Source: Frankineae bacterium MT45 (GTDB taxonomy: Bacteria > Actinomycetota > Actinomycetes > Mycobacteriales > Jatrophihabitantaceae). From it: a stretch of 64,000 nucleotides of DNA. Shown here piece by piece: positions 20,245 through 29,894 of this stretch (position 1 is its first letter; each line of letters begins with the position of its first letter). The translations under genes were made by a program, and so were the position numbers. The stretch spans positions 4,089,423 through 4,153,422 of the forward strand of contig LT629697.1 in assembly GCA_900100325.1 (NCBI GenBank), given 5' to 3'. Below the pieces are notes generated by a model that was not told the origin of the DNA, did no database searches, and was given only the letters and a program-made list of their open reading frames with translations.

Positions 20245-20268
20245 TCAGCGGATCAGCGGATCAGCGGA
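20245..20268. repeat. 8-bp triplet repeat downstream of the GntR gene
   Basis: TCAGCGGA is repeated three times without interruption, followed by a partial TCAGGC unit, 23 bp beyond the stop codon of the GntR gene. It is a short tandem array in the spacer between regulator and operon, with no obvious coding role. Confidence 0.65.
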
Positions 20269-20290
20269 TCAGGCCTCAACGGGCCAAGCC

Positions 20291-20959
20291 TCAGTGGAAG
20301 AACGAGCGGGCGCCGTGATGAGCGAGTTCGAGGCGAGCCAGCTCTGGGTCACCCTTCTCGATCACCTCGAGGAGGCGACGGTGACGCGCCTCGCCATCCG
20401 ACGGGGAGCGCTCGTCCGCCTCGCGCCGCAGGTTCGCCGCCATGTACAGCTGAAGTTTCAAGATCACCGGCTCGTAGGTGAGGGTGAGTTGCCGGCTGCC
20501 GGCCAGCGCCACCAGTGCCAGGTGGAACGCCCGATGGGCCTGGCTCGCGGCCAGCCGGTCGCCGGTCTGCGCGGCGATCGACAGCTGCTCCAGCTCGGCG
20601 GCCAGCGGGGAGACGTCCGGGCGCCCCTTCGACCGGCGGATGAGCTCGCCGATCGCGAACTGCTCCAGCGCGTCCCGCACGGCGAAGAGCTCGTCGAAGT
20701 CACGTTCGGAGAGCGTGGTGACCCGCACTCCGCGGCGCGGCAGGTGATCGACCAGGCCCTGTTCGGCCAGTAGCCGCAGCGCCTCACGCACCGGTGCCCG
20801 GCTGATGCCGAAGCGGCGGGTGAGCTGCTCCTCGACCAGCCGTTCCCCCGGCTCCAGCGCTCCGCTGAGGATCTCCGCACGCAGCTGGGAGAGCGCCAAC
20901 TCGACGAGACTCTGCGATGCGAGTTCACCGTCGGGCTGCACGTCCGTTGGGGAGGCCAT
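20291..20959 (-). CDS. GntR family regulator, FCD (FadR) subfamily
   Basis: A 222-residue protein. Its N-terminal winged helix (about residues 15-80: QLRAEILSGALEPGERLVEE, RRFGISRAPVREALRLLAEQ, GLVDHLPRRGVRV) is followed by an all-helical FCD domain (LFAVRDALEQFAIGEL, AHRAFHLALVALAGS, RHRRLLEVI). FCD proteins bind small acids through a metal held by Asp/His residues. It precedes the biuret operon by 244 bp on the same strand and is its likely local repressor. The effector would then be a pathway compound such as biuret or allophanate. Confidence 0.88.
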   Translation of the reverse strand: MASPTDVQPDGELASQSLVELALSQLRAEILSGALEPGERLVEEQLTRRFGISRAPVREALRLLAEQGLVDHLPRRGVRVTTLSERDFDELFAVRDALEQFAIGELIRRSKGRPDVSPLAAELEQLSIAAQTGDRLAASQAHRAFHLALVALAGSRQLTLTYEPVILKLQLYMAANLRREADERSPSDGEARHRRLLEVIEKGDPELARLELAHHGARSFFH

Positions 20960-21046
20960 CGCTCAAGCATGCCTCAGCGACGCGGACGGGGTGGTCTAGG
21001 GCCGCAATTCCCAGCCGACGACCGGGCTGTTATCCCAGCCTTTGCG

Positions 21047-21814
21047 TTAGACCGCGCAGCCGTCCGGACCGCAGGCCTCGCCGGTCTCGTCAGCCAAAGT
21101 CCCGGATGCCGAACCGCCGGAGGCTGAACCACCGGACGCCGAGCCGCTGGAGACCATCGTCAGCTGACGGCTGTCGGCCTGAGCCCGGTTGAGGGCGTCG
21201 AGGAAGACGCCCGCCGGCTGAGCGCCGGAGATGCCGTACCGGCGGTCGATCACGAAGAACGGGACGCCGCTGACGCCGAGTTCGGCGGCCTCGGCCTCAT
21301 CGGCGCGAACGGCGGCGGCGTATCGCTGATCGGTCAGCGCGCTGCGTGCCTCGTCGGCGTCCAGGCCGGCCTCCACGCCCAGCCGGATGAGCGCCTCCCG
21401 GTCGCCGACCGCCTCACCTTCGCTGAAATGCGCGCGGAGCAGCCGGTCCTTGACCTCCTGCTGCAGGCCTCGGTCGCGTCCGAGATGGACGAGTTGGTGG
21501 GCGTCGAAGGTGTTGGCGGCGACGGCCTTCTCGAAGTGGAAGTCCAGCCCGACCTCCGCGGCCGTCGCCGTCATCGAATCCAGCATCTTCAGAGCCTGGG
21601 CTCGGGACGCGCCGAACTTTCGGGCCAGCCGGTCGGCGTAGTCGGCGTCGCCGCCGGGACTGGCCGACACCGTGCCCGGGTCGAGTTCGAAGCTCTTCCA
21701 CTCGATGACGACCGGCTCACCGCCGTCGTCGAAGCTGGTCAGGGCCTCTTCGAAACGCCGCTTACCGACGTAGCACCAGGGGCAGGCGATGTCCGACCAG
21801 ATCTCGACCTTCAT
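21047..21814 (-). CDS. DsbA family oxidoreductase (FrnE-like)
   Basis: A 255-residue protein from the ATG at 21814 (GGAAGGTCC upstream). The thioredoxin fold opens with MKVEIWSDIACPWCYVGK, and CPWC is the redox motif. The helical insert contains KMLDSMTATAAEVGLDF and NTFDAHQLVHLGRDRG, and cis-Pro lies in LGVSGVPFFVIDRRYGISGAQ. No signal peptide is seen, so it should be cytoplasmic as in FrnE-like 2-hydroxychromene isomerase relatives. The C-terminus adds a low-complexity tail in which SGGSA recurs, ending in CGPDGC, a second Cys pair that may take part in redox exchange. Confidence 0.88.
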   Translation of the reverse strand: MKVEIWSDIACPWCYVGKRRFEEALTSFDDGGEPVVIEWKSFELDPGTVSASPGGDADYADRLARKFGASRAQALKMLDSMTATAAEVGLDFHFEKAVAANTFDAHQLVHLGRDRGLQQEVKDRLLRAHFSEGEAVGDREALIRLGVEAGLDADEARSALTDQRYAAAVRADEAEAAELGVSGVPFFVIDRRYGISGAQPAGVFLDALNRAQADSRQLTMVSSGSASGGSASGGSASGTLADETGEACGPDGCAV

Positions 21815-21997
21815 GAGGACCTTCCGTTCCGTACGCGCTCCGGCGCGATACGCGGCGAAGTCGATTGGGTAAACGCTCCACAGCAACCCGCCATTCCGGA
21901 GTCTCGGATGCCTCACATCACCCTTCGCGGACGAGGCCGCCGCAGGTGTCGGGGTGCTAACTGTAGAACCTGACATAAGCAGAGAGCGGAGGCTGCG

Positions 21998-24900
21998 TTG
22001 CTTCGGGGTGGAGTCTCGCGTCGGCGCGGGCTGCGTCGCTGGTCGGCCGGTCTCGCCGCACTTACCGTGTCGACGTCGATGCTCGCGCTCCTCCCCGTCG
22101 CGGCCGAGGCGAAGTCCGTGCAGTCCTATGCCACCGCCTGCGCGAACCCGACCCGGACCATCACCGGCGGGAGCAACCAGTCGCTGAACATCGCGGCCGG
22201 AGAGACGGTGCTGATCACGGCCGGGGCGTACACCGGCGGGTCGGACAGCTTCCCGGCCGGGGCGGTCCTCTGCGTCTCCAGCAGCGCCACCTTCACACCG
22301 GCCTACATCAACAACCCCGGCGGGTCGGTCTACAACGACGGCACCAGCACCTTCCCGTCGATCTCGGTGCAGGGAAGCTTCCTCCTCTCCAACGACGGCA
22401 CGGTCTCCTTCCCGAACGGGGTGAACACGAACGGGCCGGCCACGCTGATGAATCAGGGCACCCTGACCGTCGGCACCAGTCTCTCGATCTCCGGCGGCGC
22501 GCAGTTGTTCAACTCCGGTTCCGTCACCATCAACGGCGGCATCAACCTCAACGGCGGCACCGTCGTCGACAACTCTGGGAGCATCAACGTCTCCGGGCAG
22601 GTGAACGTCACCGGGACGGTGACCAACACCGGTGTCATCGTCGACGGCGCCGGGCTCACCATCAACGGTGGCAGTACCTTCAGCAACGCCTGCACACTCA
22701 CCGTCGGGGGCGACCTCAGCAACAACGGCGGCCTCAACAACTCCGGTGTCATCTCGGCGACCAACGGCAAGCTCTCCAACAACGGCCGGCTGCGTCAGGA
22801 TCCGCCGGGGGTGATCCTGAGCCGCGACTTCGGCAACGATCAGAGCGTGGTCGGCTACGGCAGCTTCCGGTTCACCGGGCAGACCTCGACGCAGGGTTCC
22901 TTCGTCGGGGACTCGCCCACCACGCCGATCGTCGTCCAGGACACAACCCCGACCGCCGGCAAGATCTTCGACGTCCAGAACGGCACCGTCGCGAACACAG
23001 TCGCTGGAACCGTGCCGGTGCCACCGGCCGACTTCGTGTCGTCAAACTGCTCGGTACCACCCACGACCACCGCCGACCTGAGCGTCACCAAGACCGGGCC
23101 GGACGTCGTGCGCCCGGGCGCGGCCGTCAGCTACACCGTCACGGTGACCAACAACGGACCCTCGAACGCGACCGGCGTGGTGGTCACCGATCACCTGCCG
23201 CCGTCGCTCATCGGCCCGAGCGCCTCCGACGGCGGCGTCGTTGCCGGCGGGAGCGTCACCTGGACGGTCGGGGCGATGAGCAACGGCCAGACCCTTAACT
23301 TCACCGTGTCGGGCACGGCGCCAGCCTCGGGTTCGCTGACTGACACGGTGTCGGGGACCAGCACCACGACCGACCCCATTCAGAGCAACAACGACGGTTC
23401 CGCGCCGGCCGCCACCGTGACCACGCTGGTCACGCCTGAGGTCTTCCCCAACCTGCCGCCGACGATCTCCGACAGCACGGAGGTCACGATCGCCAACTCG
23501 CCGGTCTACCGTCAGATCTCCTATGGCGATCCGAATCCGGAGCAGACGGTGACGGTGAGCCTGACCAGCCCACCCGCGTTCGGCACCGTGACCGTCACTC
23601 CCGGTGGCTTCTACAAGTACACGCCGAACGACGACTTCACCGGCCGCGACAGCTTCGGTGTTCAGGCCTGCGACAACCACACCTCACCCGCCTGTTCGGG
23701 CGCGACGGTGACGATCGTGGTGAAGCCGGTGGCCAGCGACATCGTGCAGACGATGACCCAAGGTGGTCAGCTGGTCATCGACGTGGCTCCCGCGGTCGTC
23801 GGTAAGACTGCAGCACCGACCATCGTCAGCGGACCGTCTCACGGAACAGCGACCCTGCTGCCCGATGGGACGATCCAGTACACGCCGAATCCGACCTACG
23901 TCGGCACCGATACGCTCACCTACTCCGTCTGCAGTGAGCAGGCGCCGGACGTCTGCGCGACGGCCCAGATCACGATCAACGTCGTGGCGGCGCCGAACAA
24001 CCCGCCGGATGCGGCCGACCTCACGGTCTCGACGACGGCTCGGGTGCCGGTCTCGGGGCAGATCTCGGTGAGCGATCCCGACGCTGGCCAGACCGTCACC
24101 GGCACGCTGCAGTCGGGACCATCGTCGGGGACGGCTGTAGTGAATCCCAACGGATCCTTCGTCTACACCCCCACCGGCGCCTTCACCGGTACGGACACGT
24201 TCACCGTGACGTTCTGCGACGACGGTTCGCCCCAGTTGTGCACCAGCGCCACGGTGACCGTGCACGTGTACCCCGTGGCCAACAACGATTCGGCGTCGAC
24301 GCAGGTCGGGGTGCCGGTCACGATCGACGTGGGGCGTAACGATGTGGGCGCGGCCGGAGCGCCGGCGGTCACCGTGCTTCCGGCGCATGGCAGCACGACC
24401 GTCAACAACGATGGGTCGATCACCTTCACCCCGGACCCCGGCTTCACCGGAACCGACACCTTCACGTACCGCATCTGCAGCGTGAATGATCCGGCCCTCT
24501 GCGACACCGCACGGGTGACGGTGAACGTCGATGCGGCTCCGAACCACCCGCCGGTTCTGGCTGATGACACGCAGAACACGACGGTGGGGGTGCCGGTGAG
24601 CGGGCAACTAGTCGGACAGGACAGCGACGCCGGGCAGACGCTGACCTATTCGCTGGTGACCGGCCCGCGGCACGGCACGGCGACGGTCGCCGCCGACGGG
24701 GCGTACACCTACACCCAGACAGATACCTTCGTCGGCGCTGACACCTTCACCGTCCAGGTCTGCGACGACGCCACGACTCCGCTCTGCGCCACCGCGACGG
24801 TCACTGTGAACATCTACCCGAGGGCGCTCCCGCTCGGGACGAAGACCGTCGTCGGCAAGGCGGCCATCGTCACCCCGTCGACCGTCGGCGACGTCGGAGC

Positions 24901-25906
24901 CGTCACCATCACGGTGCAGGCCAAGCACGGCACGGCGGTTGGATCGGGCGCGGACGTCGTTTACAACCCCACAGCGGACTTCGTCGGTGCCGACGTGATG
25001 ACCTACCAGGTCTGCGACATCCCGACCGGCACCTTCTGCGCATCGGCGAATGTGTACGTGATCGTGACCCCGATTCTGGGCGATGACTCGGCGAGCACCC
25101 GGGCGAACCAGAGCTTCAGCGCGGATGTCGAGGCGAACGACGTCGGCACCCTCGGGCCTCCAGTCATCACGACGGCGCCACTTCACGGGACTGCGGTGGT
25201 CGGGGCGTCGATCGACTACACGCCGTCGACGAACTACACGGGCTACGACACTCTGGTCTATAGGCGCTGCTCCACCTTCTCCTCCTTCGTCTGTGGATCG
25301 GCCACCCTGGTCATCGCGGTACAGCCGGACGCCGTCAACGACTCGGCCACCACCACCGACGGCGTGGCAGTGACGGTGGACGTCAACGCCAACGACAACG
25401 GGGAGGCCGCCAACGCGACCATCGTTCGGCCGCCCACCAGCGGAACAGCGTCGGTCAACCAGGGCGGGACCATCACCTACGTTCCACGTGATGGGTTCAC
25501 CGGCACGGACACCCTGACGTACCAACGATGCAGCATCAATGCACCGTCGCTCTGCGGAATCGCGATTGTGGTTATCACGGTGGGGCCGGCGCCGACGCCG
25601 ACTCCCACACCCACGCCGTCACCGACGCCTGCGCCAACACCCACGCCCACACCTGCGCCGTCGCCAACACCCACTCCGGCGCCGACTCCCCGACCGACGC
25701 CAACACTGGCCGCACCGACTCCGACCCCTGGATTCGGCGTCGACCCCCTGGTCATCGGGTCGGACGGCGGATCAGGCGGTGAGTCGCTGGCCAACACCGG
25801 TCCGGCGGTGCCGATCGACACCCTGCTGGGCTGGGCGGTTCTGCTGGGTGCGACGGGCCTGCTGACACTCGGCGCGTCCATCGGCCTCAGGCGCCGGCAC
25901 AACTAG
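21998..25906 (+). CDS. Giant cell-wall-anchored Ig-repeat surface protein (LANTG)
   Basis: A 1302-residue secreted protein with a TTG start at 21998 behind GGAGG. The order is: Arg-rich signal peptide (cleavage near Ala-Glu-Ala-Lys, residue 38), an Asn/Gly-rich beta-helix-like domain (about 50-270), one DUF11 repeat (about 353-480, [11 protein letters not shown]), then eight Ig/cadherin-like repeats (about 485-1197). Each repeat ends with F-G-D-x-x-x-Y/V-x-x-C and a CX7C pair. A Pro-Thr stalk (about 1198-1243) leads to the sortase signal LANTG (1264-1268), a membrane helix and RRRHN. This is the LAxTG type used by class E sortases. Role is probably adhesion; no sortase gene is nearby. Confidence 0.85.
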   Translation: MLRGGVSRRRGLRRWSAGLAALTVSTSMLALLPVAAEAKSVQSYATACANPTRTITGGSNQSLNIAAGETVLITAGAYTGGSDSFPAGAVLCVSSSATFTPAYINNPGGSVYNDGTSTFPSISVQGSFLLSNDGTVSFPNGVNTNGPATLMNQGTLTVGTSLSISGGAQLFNSGSVTINGGINLNGGTVVDNSGSINVSGQVNVTGTVTNTGVIVDGAGLTINGGSTFSNACTLTVGGDLSNNGGLNNSGVISATNGKLSNNGRLRQDPPGVILSRDFGNDQSVVGYGSFRFTGQTSTQGSFVGDSPTTPIVVQDTTPTAGKIFDVQNGTVANTVAGTVPVPPADFVSSNCSVPPTTTADLSVTKTGPDVVRPGAAVSYTVTVTNNGPSNATGVVVTDHLPPSLIGPSASDGGVVAGGSVTWTVGAMSNGQTLNFTVSGTAPASGSLTDTVSGTSTTTDPIQSNNDGSAPAATVTTLVTPEVFPNLPPTISDSTEVTIANSPVYRQISYGDPNPEQTVTVSLTSPPAFGTVTVTPGGFYKYTPNDDFTGRDSFGVQACDNHTSPACSGATVTIVVKPVASDIVQTMTQGGQLVIDVAPAVVGKTAAPTIVSGPSHGTATLLPDGTIQYTPNPTYVGTDTLTYSVCSEQAPDVCATAQITINVVAAPNNPPDAADLTVSTTARVPVSGQISVSDPDAGQTVTGTLQSGPSSGTAVVNPNGSFVYTPTGAFTGTDTFTVTFCDDGSPQLCTSATVTVHVYPVANNDSASTQVGVPVTIDVGRNDVGAAGAPAVTVLPAHGSTTVNNDGSITFTPDPGFTGTDTFTYRICSVNDPALCDTARVTVNVDAAPNHPPVLADDTQNTTVGVPVSGQLVGQDSDAGQTLTYSLVTGPRHGTATVAADGAYTYTQTDTFVGADTFTVQVCDDATTPLCATATVTVNIYPRALPLGTKTVVGKAAIVTPSTVGDVGAVTITVQAKHGTAVGSGADVVYNPTADFVGADVMTYQVCDIPTGTFCASANVYVIVTPILGDDSASTRANQSFSADVEANDVGTLGPPVITTAPLHGTAVVGASIDYTPSTNYTGYDTLVYRRCSTFSSFVCGSATLVIAVQPDAVNDSATTTDGVAVTVDVNANDNGEAANATIVRPPTSGTASVNQGGTITYVPRDGFTGTDTLTYQRCSINAPSLCGIAIVVITVGPAPTPTPTPTPSPTPAPTPTPTPAPSPTPTPAPTPRPTPTLAAPTPTPGFGVDPLVIGSDGGSGGESLANTGPAVPIDTLLGWAVLLGATGLLTLGASIGLRRRHN

Positions 25907-25974
25907 CCAGAAGCACCTTCTGCTAGCCAACACGAGAAGCGAACCTCGCCAGTCATCGCTGCCCGGTGACTCTG

Positions 25975-26463
25975 CTATTCGGCGCTGGCTCGTTCGGCGA
26001 GCTCGACGCAGAGATCCGCGCATTTGGCCATATAGCCACGCCAGATCAGCGCGACGAGGAGGCGAACGACGGGCACGGCGGCCCGGTTACGTGGGTGGAA
26101 GTGATACGTCCAGCGGAAACCTGATCCGGCAGGCTCCGACTGGAAATCCCACTCACCGATTGCGTGGGTCGCGAGCGGCCCGAGAGCGTTGGTGAATTTG
26201 TCCACGCGATAGGCGAAGCGCCGACCTGAGGCCCACTCCAGCACCTCTTCACGGGCGCTCGTCCCGTCGGTGAAGCGGATGGTGCGGACGGAGCCGGGAA
26301 CGTCCCAGGGTCCTGTGTTTCCCTCAGTGTGCGAGACGGCCGGGATGAGCAGGTATCGGTGCAGCACCTTCGGCAGGACGTCTTCCTGCACGACCTCGTC
26401 GAAGAGTTTCTGCACGTCGACGCGAGATGTTCGGGTGACGGTATGACTGACTGCTCTGACCAT
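25975..26463 (-). CDS. SRPBCC (START-like) domain protein
   Basis: A 162-residue protein has the fold pattern of the polyketide-cyclase/START-like family. An N-terminal strand HTVTRTSRVDVQKLFDEVV leads to central strands (REEVLEWASGRRFAYRV, GEWDFQSEPAGSGFRWTYHF) and a long C-terminal helix (VRLLVALIWRGYMAKCADLC). It is a small soluble lipid- or hydrophobic-ligand-binding type protein without a defined substrate. It lies 18 bp behind the macrodomain gene on the same strand. Confidence 0.75.
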   Translation of the reverse strand: MVRAVSHTVTRTSRVDVQKLFDEVVQEDVLPKVLHRYLLIPAVSHTEGNTGPWDVPGSVRTIRFTDGTSAREEVLEWASGRRFAYRVDKFTNALGPLATHAIGEWDFQSEPAGSGFRWTYHFHPRNRAAVPVVRLLVALIWRGYMAKCADLCVELAERASAE

Positions 26464-26481
26464 TGATTCCCCCAGAATCGG

Positions 26482-27000
26482 TCACTCAGCCGGCGAACGG
26501 CTCGCCAGCGTGAAGGCTTTCAACGTAGCGCCACTGAAGAGCACGAAACGCACGAGTTCGACAGCGGTGTCGGTACTACGCACGGTGGAGATCGCGATCT
26601 GGGCGGCATCGTCAATAGGCCACCCGTAGGCACCGGCCGAGATCGCCGGAAACGCCACCCGCTTGGCGCCAAGTTCATCCGCCACCTGTAGCGAGCTGCG
26701 GTAGGCCGACGCCAGCAGCGGGGAGCGATCCTGTCGCAGCGAGTACACCGGCCCGACGGTGTGGATGACCCAGGCTGCGGGTAGCGCGCCGCCGGTGGTG
26801 GCGACCGCCTCGCCGGCTGGGAGGCCCTTGGGGTAGCGCGACGCACGAAGTTCACGGCAAGCAGCCAGAATCTCGCTGCCACCACGGGCATGTATCGCAC
26901 CGTCCACCCCACCACCGCCGAGGAGCCCAGAGTTCGCGGCGTTGACCACCGCGTCGACCTCCTGCTCGGTGATGTCGCCCCGCACCAGTTCGATCTCCAT
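26482..27000 (-). CDS. Macrodomain O-acetyl-ADP-ribose deacetylase (YmdB/MacroD-like)
   Basis: A 172-residue single macrodomain. ADP-ribose contacts are GDITEQEVDAVVNAANSGLL with GGGGVDGAIHARGG, then AVATTGGALPAAWVIHTVGP, and the phosphate loop AFPAISAGAYGWPID. This is the MacroD-type arrangement that hydrolyses O-acetyl-ADP-ribose and ADP-ribosyl-Asp/Glu. It borders the Tad genes, 50 bp from the tadC end, and is co-directional with the SRPBCC gene. Confidence 0.9.
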   Translation of the reverse strand: MEIELVRGDITEQEVDAVVNAANSGLLGGGGVDGAIHARGGSEILAACRELRASRYPKGLPAGEAVATTGGALPAAWVIHTVGPVYSLRQDRSPLLASAYRSSLQVADELGAKRVAFPAISAGAYGWPIDDAAQIAISTVRSTDTAVELVRFVLFSGATLKAFTLASRSPAE

Positions 27001-27049
27001 GCCAGCGATCTTGCCGTACCAACCCGCAGCTCGGCACCCTTATTCATAC

Positions 27050-27823
27050 TCAGCGCCCCACTCGCGCGAAGACGTCGTGGGCTACCCCGACGACGATGGG
27101 AGCGATCCCCAGACAGACGAAGGCAGGCAGGAAACAGAGCCCGAGAGGTGCGATCGCCCAGGTGCCGGCGCGGCCCGCCCGTACCTCGGCGGCACCCCGG
27201 CGCTCAGCTCGAAGGTCCGTCGCGAGCTGTTCGAAGTCATCGGCCAATCGGATTCCGCTCTCGGCACTGCGAATGGCGGCCCGGGCGATCTCGGCGAGGG
27301 TCGGATCCGCAAGCACCCTTGCCCAGGCGGTGGTCGGATCCGCCCCAAGCTGAAGCATCCGACCGACCTGGTCGAGGAGCGGACCCAAGGGTGCCTCAGC
27401 GAGTTCGGCGACAATGCAGAGCACGGTCGGCAGCGGCTGGCCACTGCGGAGCGCCGTAGCGATCAGATCGACCACCAGCGGAGTGGAACTACCCGATAAA
27501 ACCAGGGAGTTCGACCTCGACCCACCGATCCCGCCCAGACGGCCCGAGCGGCTTAGACGCTCCAGCCCGCAGACCGCCAGCGCGCCAACGATCGACGCGG
27601 CGATCACCCCGCTGGCTCCGCCGATCAGCGCGAAGGTGGCTACGGCTGATGCCAGACTGACGACGAACACCGGAGTCCCGCCCGACGTGTGACTCGACCC
27701 CGCCGCCGGACTCTTCGGACGCCCGCGTCGGTCCACGCGCAGAGTCCGGCCCGAACGACCGCCGGACCAGAGCAGAAGCGCTGCCGCCAGCGCGCCCCAG
27801 GCCAGAGCTGATCCGCCTACCAT
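27050..27823 (-). CDS. TadC-like type II secretion F-domain protein
   Basis: About 257 residues from the ATG at 27823, overlapping the tadB stop by 7 bp. An N-terminal helix (WGALAAALLLWSG), a helix pair at about 55-85, the cytoplasmic T2SSF domain (about 110-210; VVDLIATALRSGQPLPTVL, GRMLQLGADPTTAW, SAESGIRLADDFEQLA) and a C-terminal membrane hairpin make up the inner-membrane platform of the Tad pilus. Its natural downstream partners, the pilins, lie 14.5 kb away at 12.5 kb. Confidence 0.85.
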   Translation of the reverse strand: MVGGSALAWGALAAALLLWSGGRSGRTLRVDRRGRPKSPAAGSSHTSGGTPVFVVSLASAVATFALIGGASGVIAASIVGALAVCGLERLSRSGRLGGIGGSRSNSLVLSGSSTPLVVDLIATALRSGQPLPTVLCIVAELAEAPLGPLLDQVGRMLQLGADPTTAWARVLADPTLAEIARAAIRSAESGIRLADDFEQLATDLRAERRGAAEVRAGRAGTWAIAPLGLCFLPAFVCLGIAPIVVGVAHDVFARVGR

Positions 27824-28680
27824 CGGCTGGCCGCAGCAGTGATCCGCGCCGTCCAGGCAACACCGGCCAACTCGAGCAGCACTCCCGCGCATCCGAGCAG
27901 CTGACCAGCGAGCGATCCGGTGAGAACGTGGAGCGGTCTCGCCCCCATGCCCGAGCCGAGGAGCAGGCCGATCGCAGGTAGCAGGGCAAGCATCAAGGCT
28001 GACGACTTCGGCCCGGCAACCGCTACACCGACGGCCCGTTCAACGTCGAGGGCGTCGCGCAGATCGGCCTGGACCCGAGCCAGCACCGAAGCGATCGGTG
28101 CGCCGGTCGCCTCGGAGAGTCGCCACGCAGCGGCAATCGGTCGCAGCAACTCACCGGCAGGGCTCTCCAGCAGCACCTCAGCGACATCCTCGCCGCTGCC
28201 GGCCGCCGTGGCGGCGACTGCAAAGGCCTCGGCCAGGCTCGGCGACTTACCCAGGGCCGGAACCGCCGCCAGCAGCGCATCAGCCGGACGACTACCGGCG
28301 AGCAGTTCGGCCCGCAGCGTCGCGACACCGGCACCGAGGGCGAGACGGTCCCGGCTCGCACCGGTCGTCCGCCGGCGCCGCCGGAGACTACGCCCGACCG
28401 TCACCACGACCGCGGCCGTCGGAAGACATAGGAGGCCGCCACCCAGCGCCAGCACTGCGGCCGCCGCCAGGCAGCAGCATCCGAACAGCAGACTGGCACC
28501 CACCTCGCGGCGAATCATCAGTGATTGCCAGGCTGTGTGATGGCTCCGGGCCGGGCCGCTGCCAGCAAGCCGGCCGGCACGGACCAGCTGCAGCAGACGG
28601 GCTGTAGCGGGCGCCGACGGTGGCCAGCTGAGGCAGCCGGCGGTCGAGAGAGTCAGGGCGAGGACCGGTCCACTCAGCAT
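27817..28680 (-). CDS. TadB-like type II secretion F-domain protein
   Basis: A 287-residue platform protein of the Tad pilus. N-terminal membrane segments (GASLLFGCCCLAAAAVLALG) are followed by a cytoplasmic helical T2SSF domain (ALGAGVATLRAELLAGSRPA, WRLSEATGAPIASVLARVQ) and C-terminal membrane helices (SALMLALLPAIGLLLGSGMG). It overlaps tadA by 7 bp and tadC by 7 bp, so the three are translated as a unit. The sequence corresponds in position to Rv3658c. Confidence 0.85.
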   Translation of the reverse strand: MLSGPVLALTLSTAGCLSWPPSAPATARLLQLVRAGRLAGSGPARSHHTAWQSLMIRREVGASLLFGCCCLAAAAVLALGGGLLCLPTAAVVVTVGRSLRRRRRTTGASRDRLALGAGVATLRAELLAGSRPADALLAAVPALGKSPSLAEAFAVAATAAGSGEDVAEVLLESPAGELLRPIAAAWRLSEATGAPIASVLARVQADLRDALDVERAVGVAVAGPKSSALMLALLPAIGLLLGSGMGARPLHVLTGSLAGQLLGCAGVLLELAGVAWTARITAAASRW

Positions 28681-29888
28681 CGCAGTAGCTCTGGCAGTTC
28701 GACTCCCCGTGCAGCCAGCCGGCGCGACAACGCTTCGGCGCCGACCGGATCCAGGCGTCCGGATGCACCGATCCGGGCGGTGGCGCTAGGGACCGACGCC
28801 GACCACTCCGGCGCAGCGAAAGCCGCCGCCGTCCAGATCGGCACGACCACCGACTCTTGGCCCGACCGGTCGAGCAGCGCGACGGAGTGCACTCGACGCC
28901 GTCGCCCCGCTCGCTGCAGATGAACCACGACGGAGAAGGCGCTCGCCAACTGGCGCATGACCGCCTCGGCCGAGAGCCCGGCCAGCGCACCCAGTGCGAT
29001 CAGTCGCGCCGGCACGTCATCAGCCGAGTTCGCATGCAGGGTCGCCGCCCCGCCCTCGTGCCCGGTGTTCAGCGCCAGCATCAGCTCAGCCATCTCCGCG
29101 CCCCGGAACTCTCCGACAACGATGCGATCCGGCCGCATCCGCAGCGATTGCCGAACCAGATCGCGGAGTTCGACCACACCGCCACCCTCGACGTTGGCCG
29201 TCCGGCAGAGCAGCCGCACCACGTGCGGATGCTCGACCACCAACTCGCGGGCATCCTCGATGACGAGAAGCCGTTGGGCGGGATCGCAGCGGGCCAGCAT
29301 GCTTCCCAACAGTGTTGTCTTTCCGGTGCCCGTGCCGCCTGTCACCAGGAAGGCCAACCGGGCGGCGACGATCGCGGTGAGGAGTTCGGCCAGCGCCGGA
29401 TCGGCGAGCTCTTCGAGCCTGAATTGCCGACGCGCGAGCACCCGAAGCGAAATCACCGTGTGCGGACTGACCGGTGGGATCACGGCATGGAGGCGCGTGC
29501 CGTCAGGAAGCGCCGCATCGACGTAGGGAACGGCATCGTCGAGGCGCCGACCCGCCCCGGCCGCGAGCCGCTGCGCGAGGCGGCGCACTTCGGCCTCGCT
29601 GCGGAAGCGAGCCGCCGCTCGCTGCAAACCGCCGCCGCGATCGACCCAGATCTCGTCCGGTGAATTGACGAGCACGTCAGTGACGCCCTCCTCGTCGAGG
29701 AGTCCCTCCAGCGGCCCCGCCCCGACGAGCTGCGCGGACACGCCCCGGGAGAGGCCGGCCAGCGCGGTTTCGTCCGCGATCATCGAGGATTCATCGAGGA
29801 TCAGCGCCGCGAGATCCCCGTCTGCGGTGGCACCCGGCTCGGTGGCCAGGCGTTCACGCACGCGATGGAGCAGGCCGACCTCAACCAC
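28674..29888 (-). CDS. tadA: TadA/CpaF-type secretion ATPase
   Basis: A 404-residue hexameric ATPase that powers Tad pilus assembly. The N-terminal domain (about 1-150) includes GPLEGLLDEEGVTDVLVNSP. Walker A is GGTGTGKT (184-191), the Asp box is LLVIEDARELVVEHPHVV, Walker B sits in LRMRPDRIVVGEFRGAEM, and the His box is LNTGHEGGAATLHANSADD. The start is a GTG at 29888, six bases after the stop of the ssd-like gene. The sequence corresponds in position and type to Rv3659c. Confidence 0.93.
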   Translation of the reverse strand: MVEVGLLHRVRERLATEPGATADGDLAALILDESSMIADETALAGLSRGVSAQLVGAGPLEGLLDEEGVTDVLVNSPDEIWVDRGGGLQRAAARFRSEAEVRRLAQRLAAGAGRRLDDAVPYVDAALPDGTRLHAVIPPVSPHTVISLRVLARRQFRLEELADPALAELLTAIVAARLAFLVTGGTGTGKTTLLGSMLARCDPAQRLLVIEDARELVVEHPHVVRLLCRTANVEGGGVVELRDLVRQSLRMRPDRIVVGEFRGAEMAELMLALNTGHEGGAATLHANSADDVPARLIALGALAGLSAEAVMRQLASAFSVVVHLQRAGRRRRVHSVALLDRSGQESVVVPIWTAAAFAAPEWSASVPSATARIGASGRLDPVGAEALSRRLAARGVELPELLRC

Positions 29889-29894
29889 GGCGGC

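Noticed and set aside
25590-25730. CRISPR-like or minisatellite array in the ACNCC-type repeats
   Set aside because: It is the coding sequence of the Pro/Thr stalk (TPTPTP...) in the surface protein, with codon-level repetition only.
12495-27049. Accessory block as a prophage or integrative element
   Set aside because: No integrase, transposase, phage structural gene or flanking direct repeat was seen; it is described only as an accessory block.
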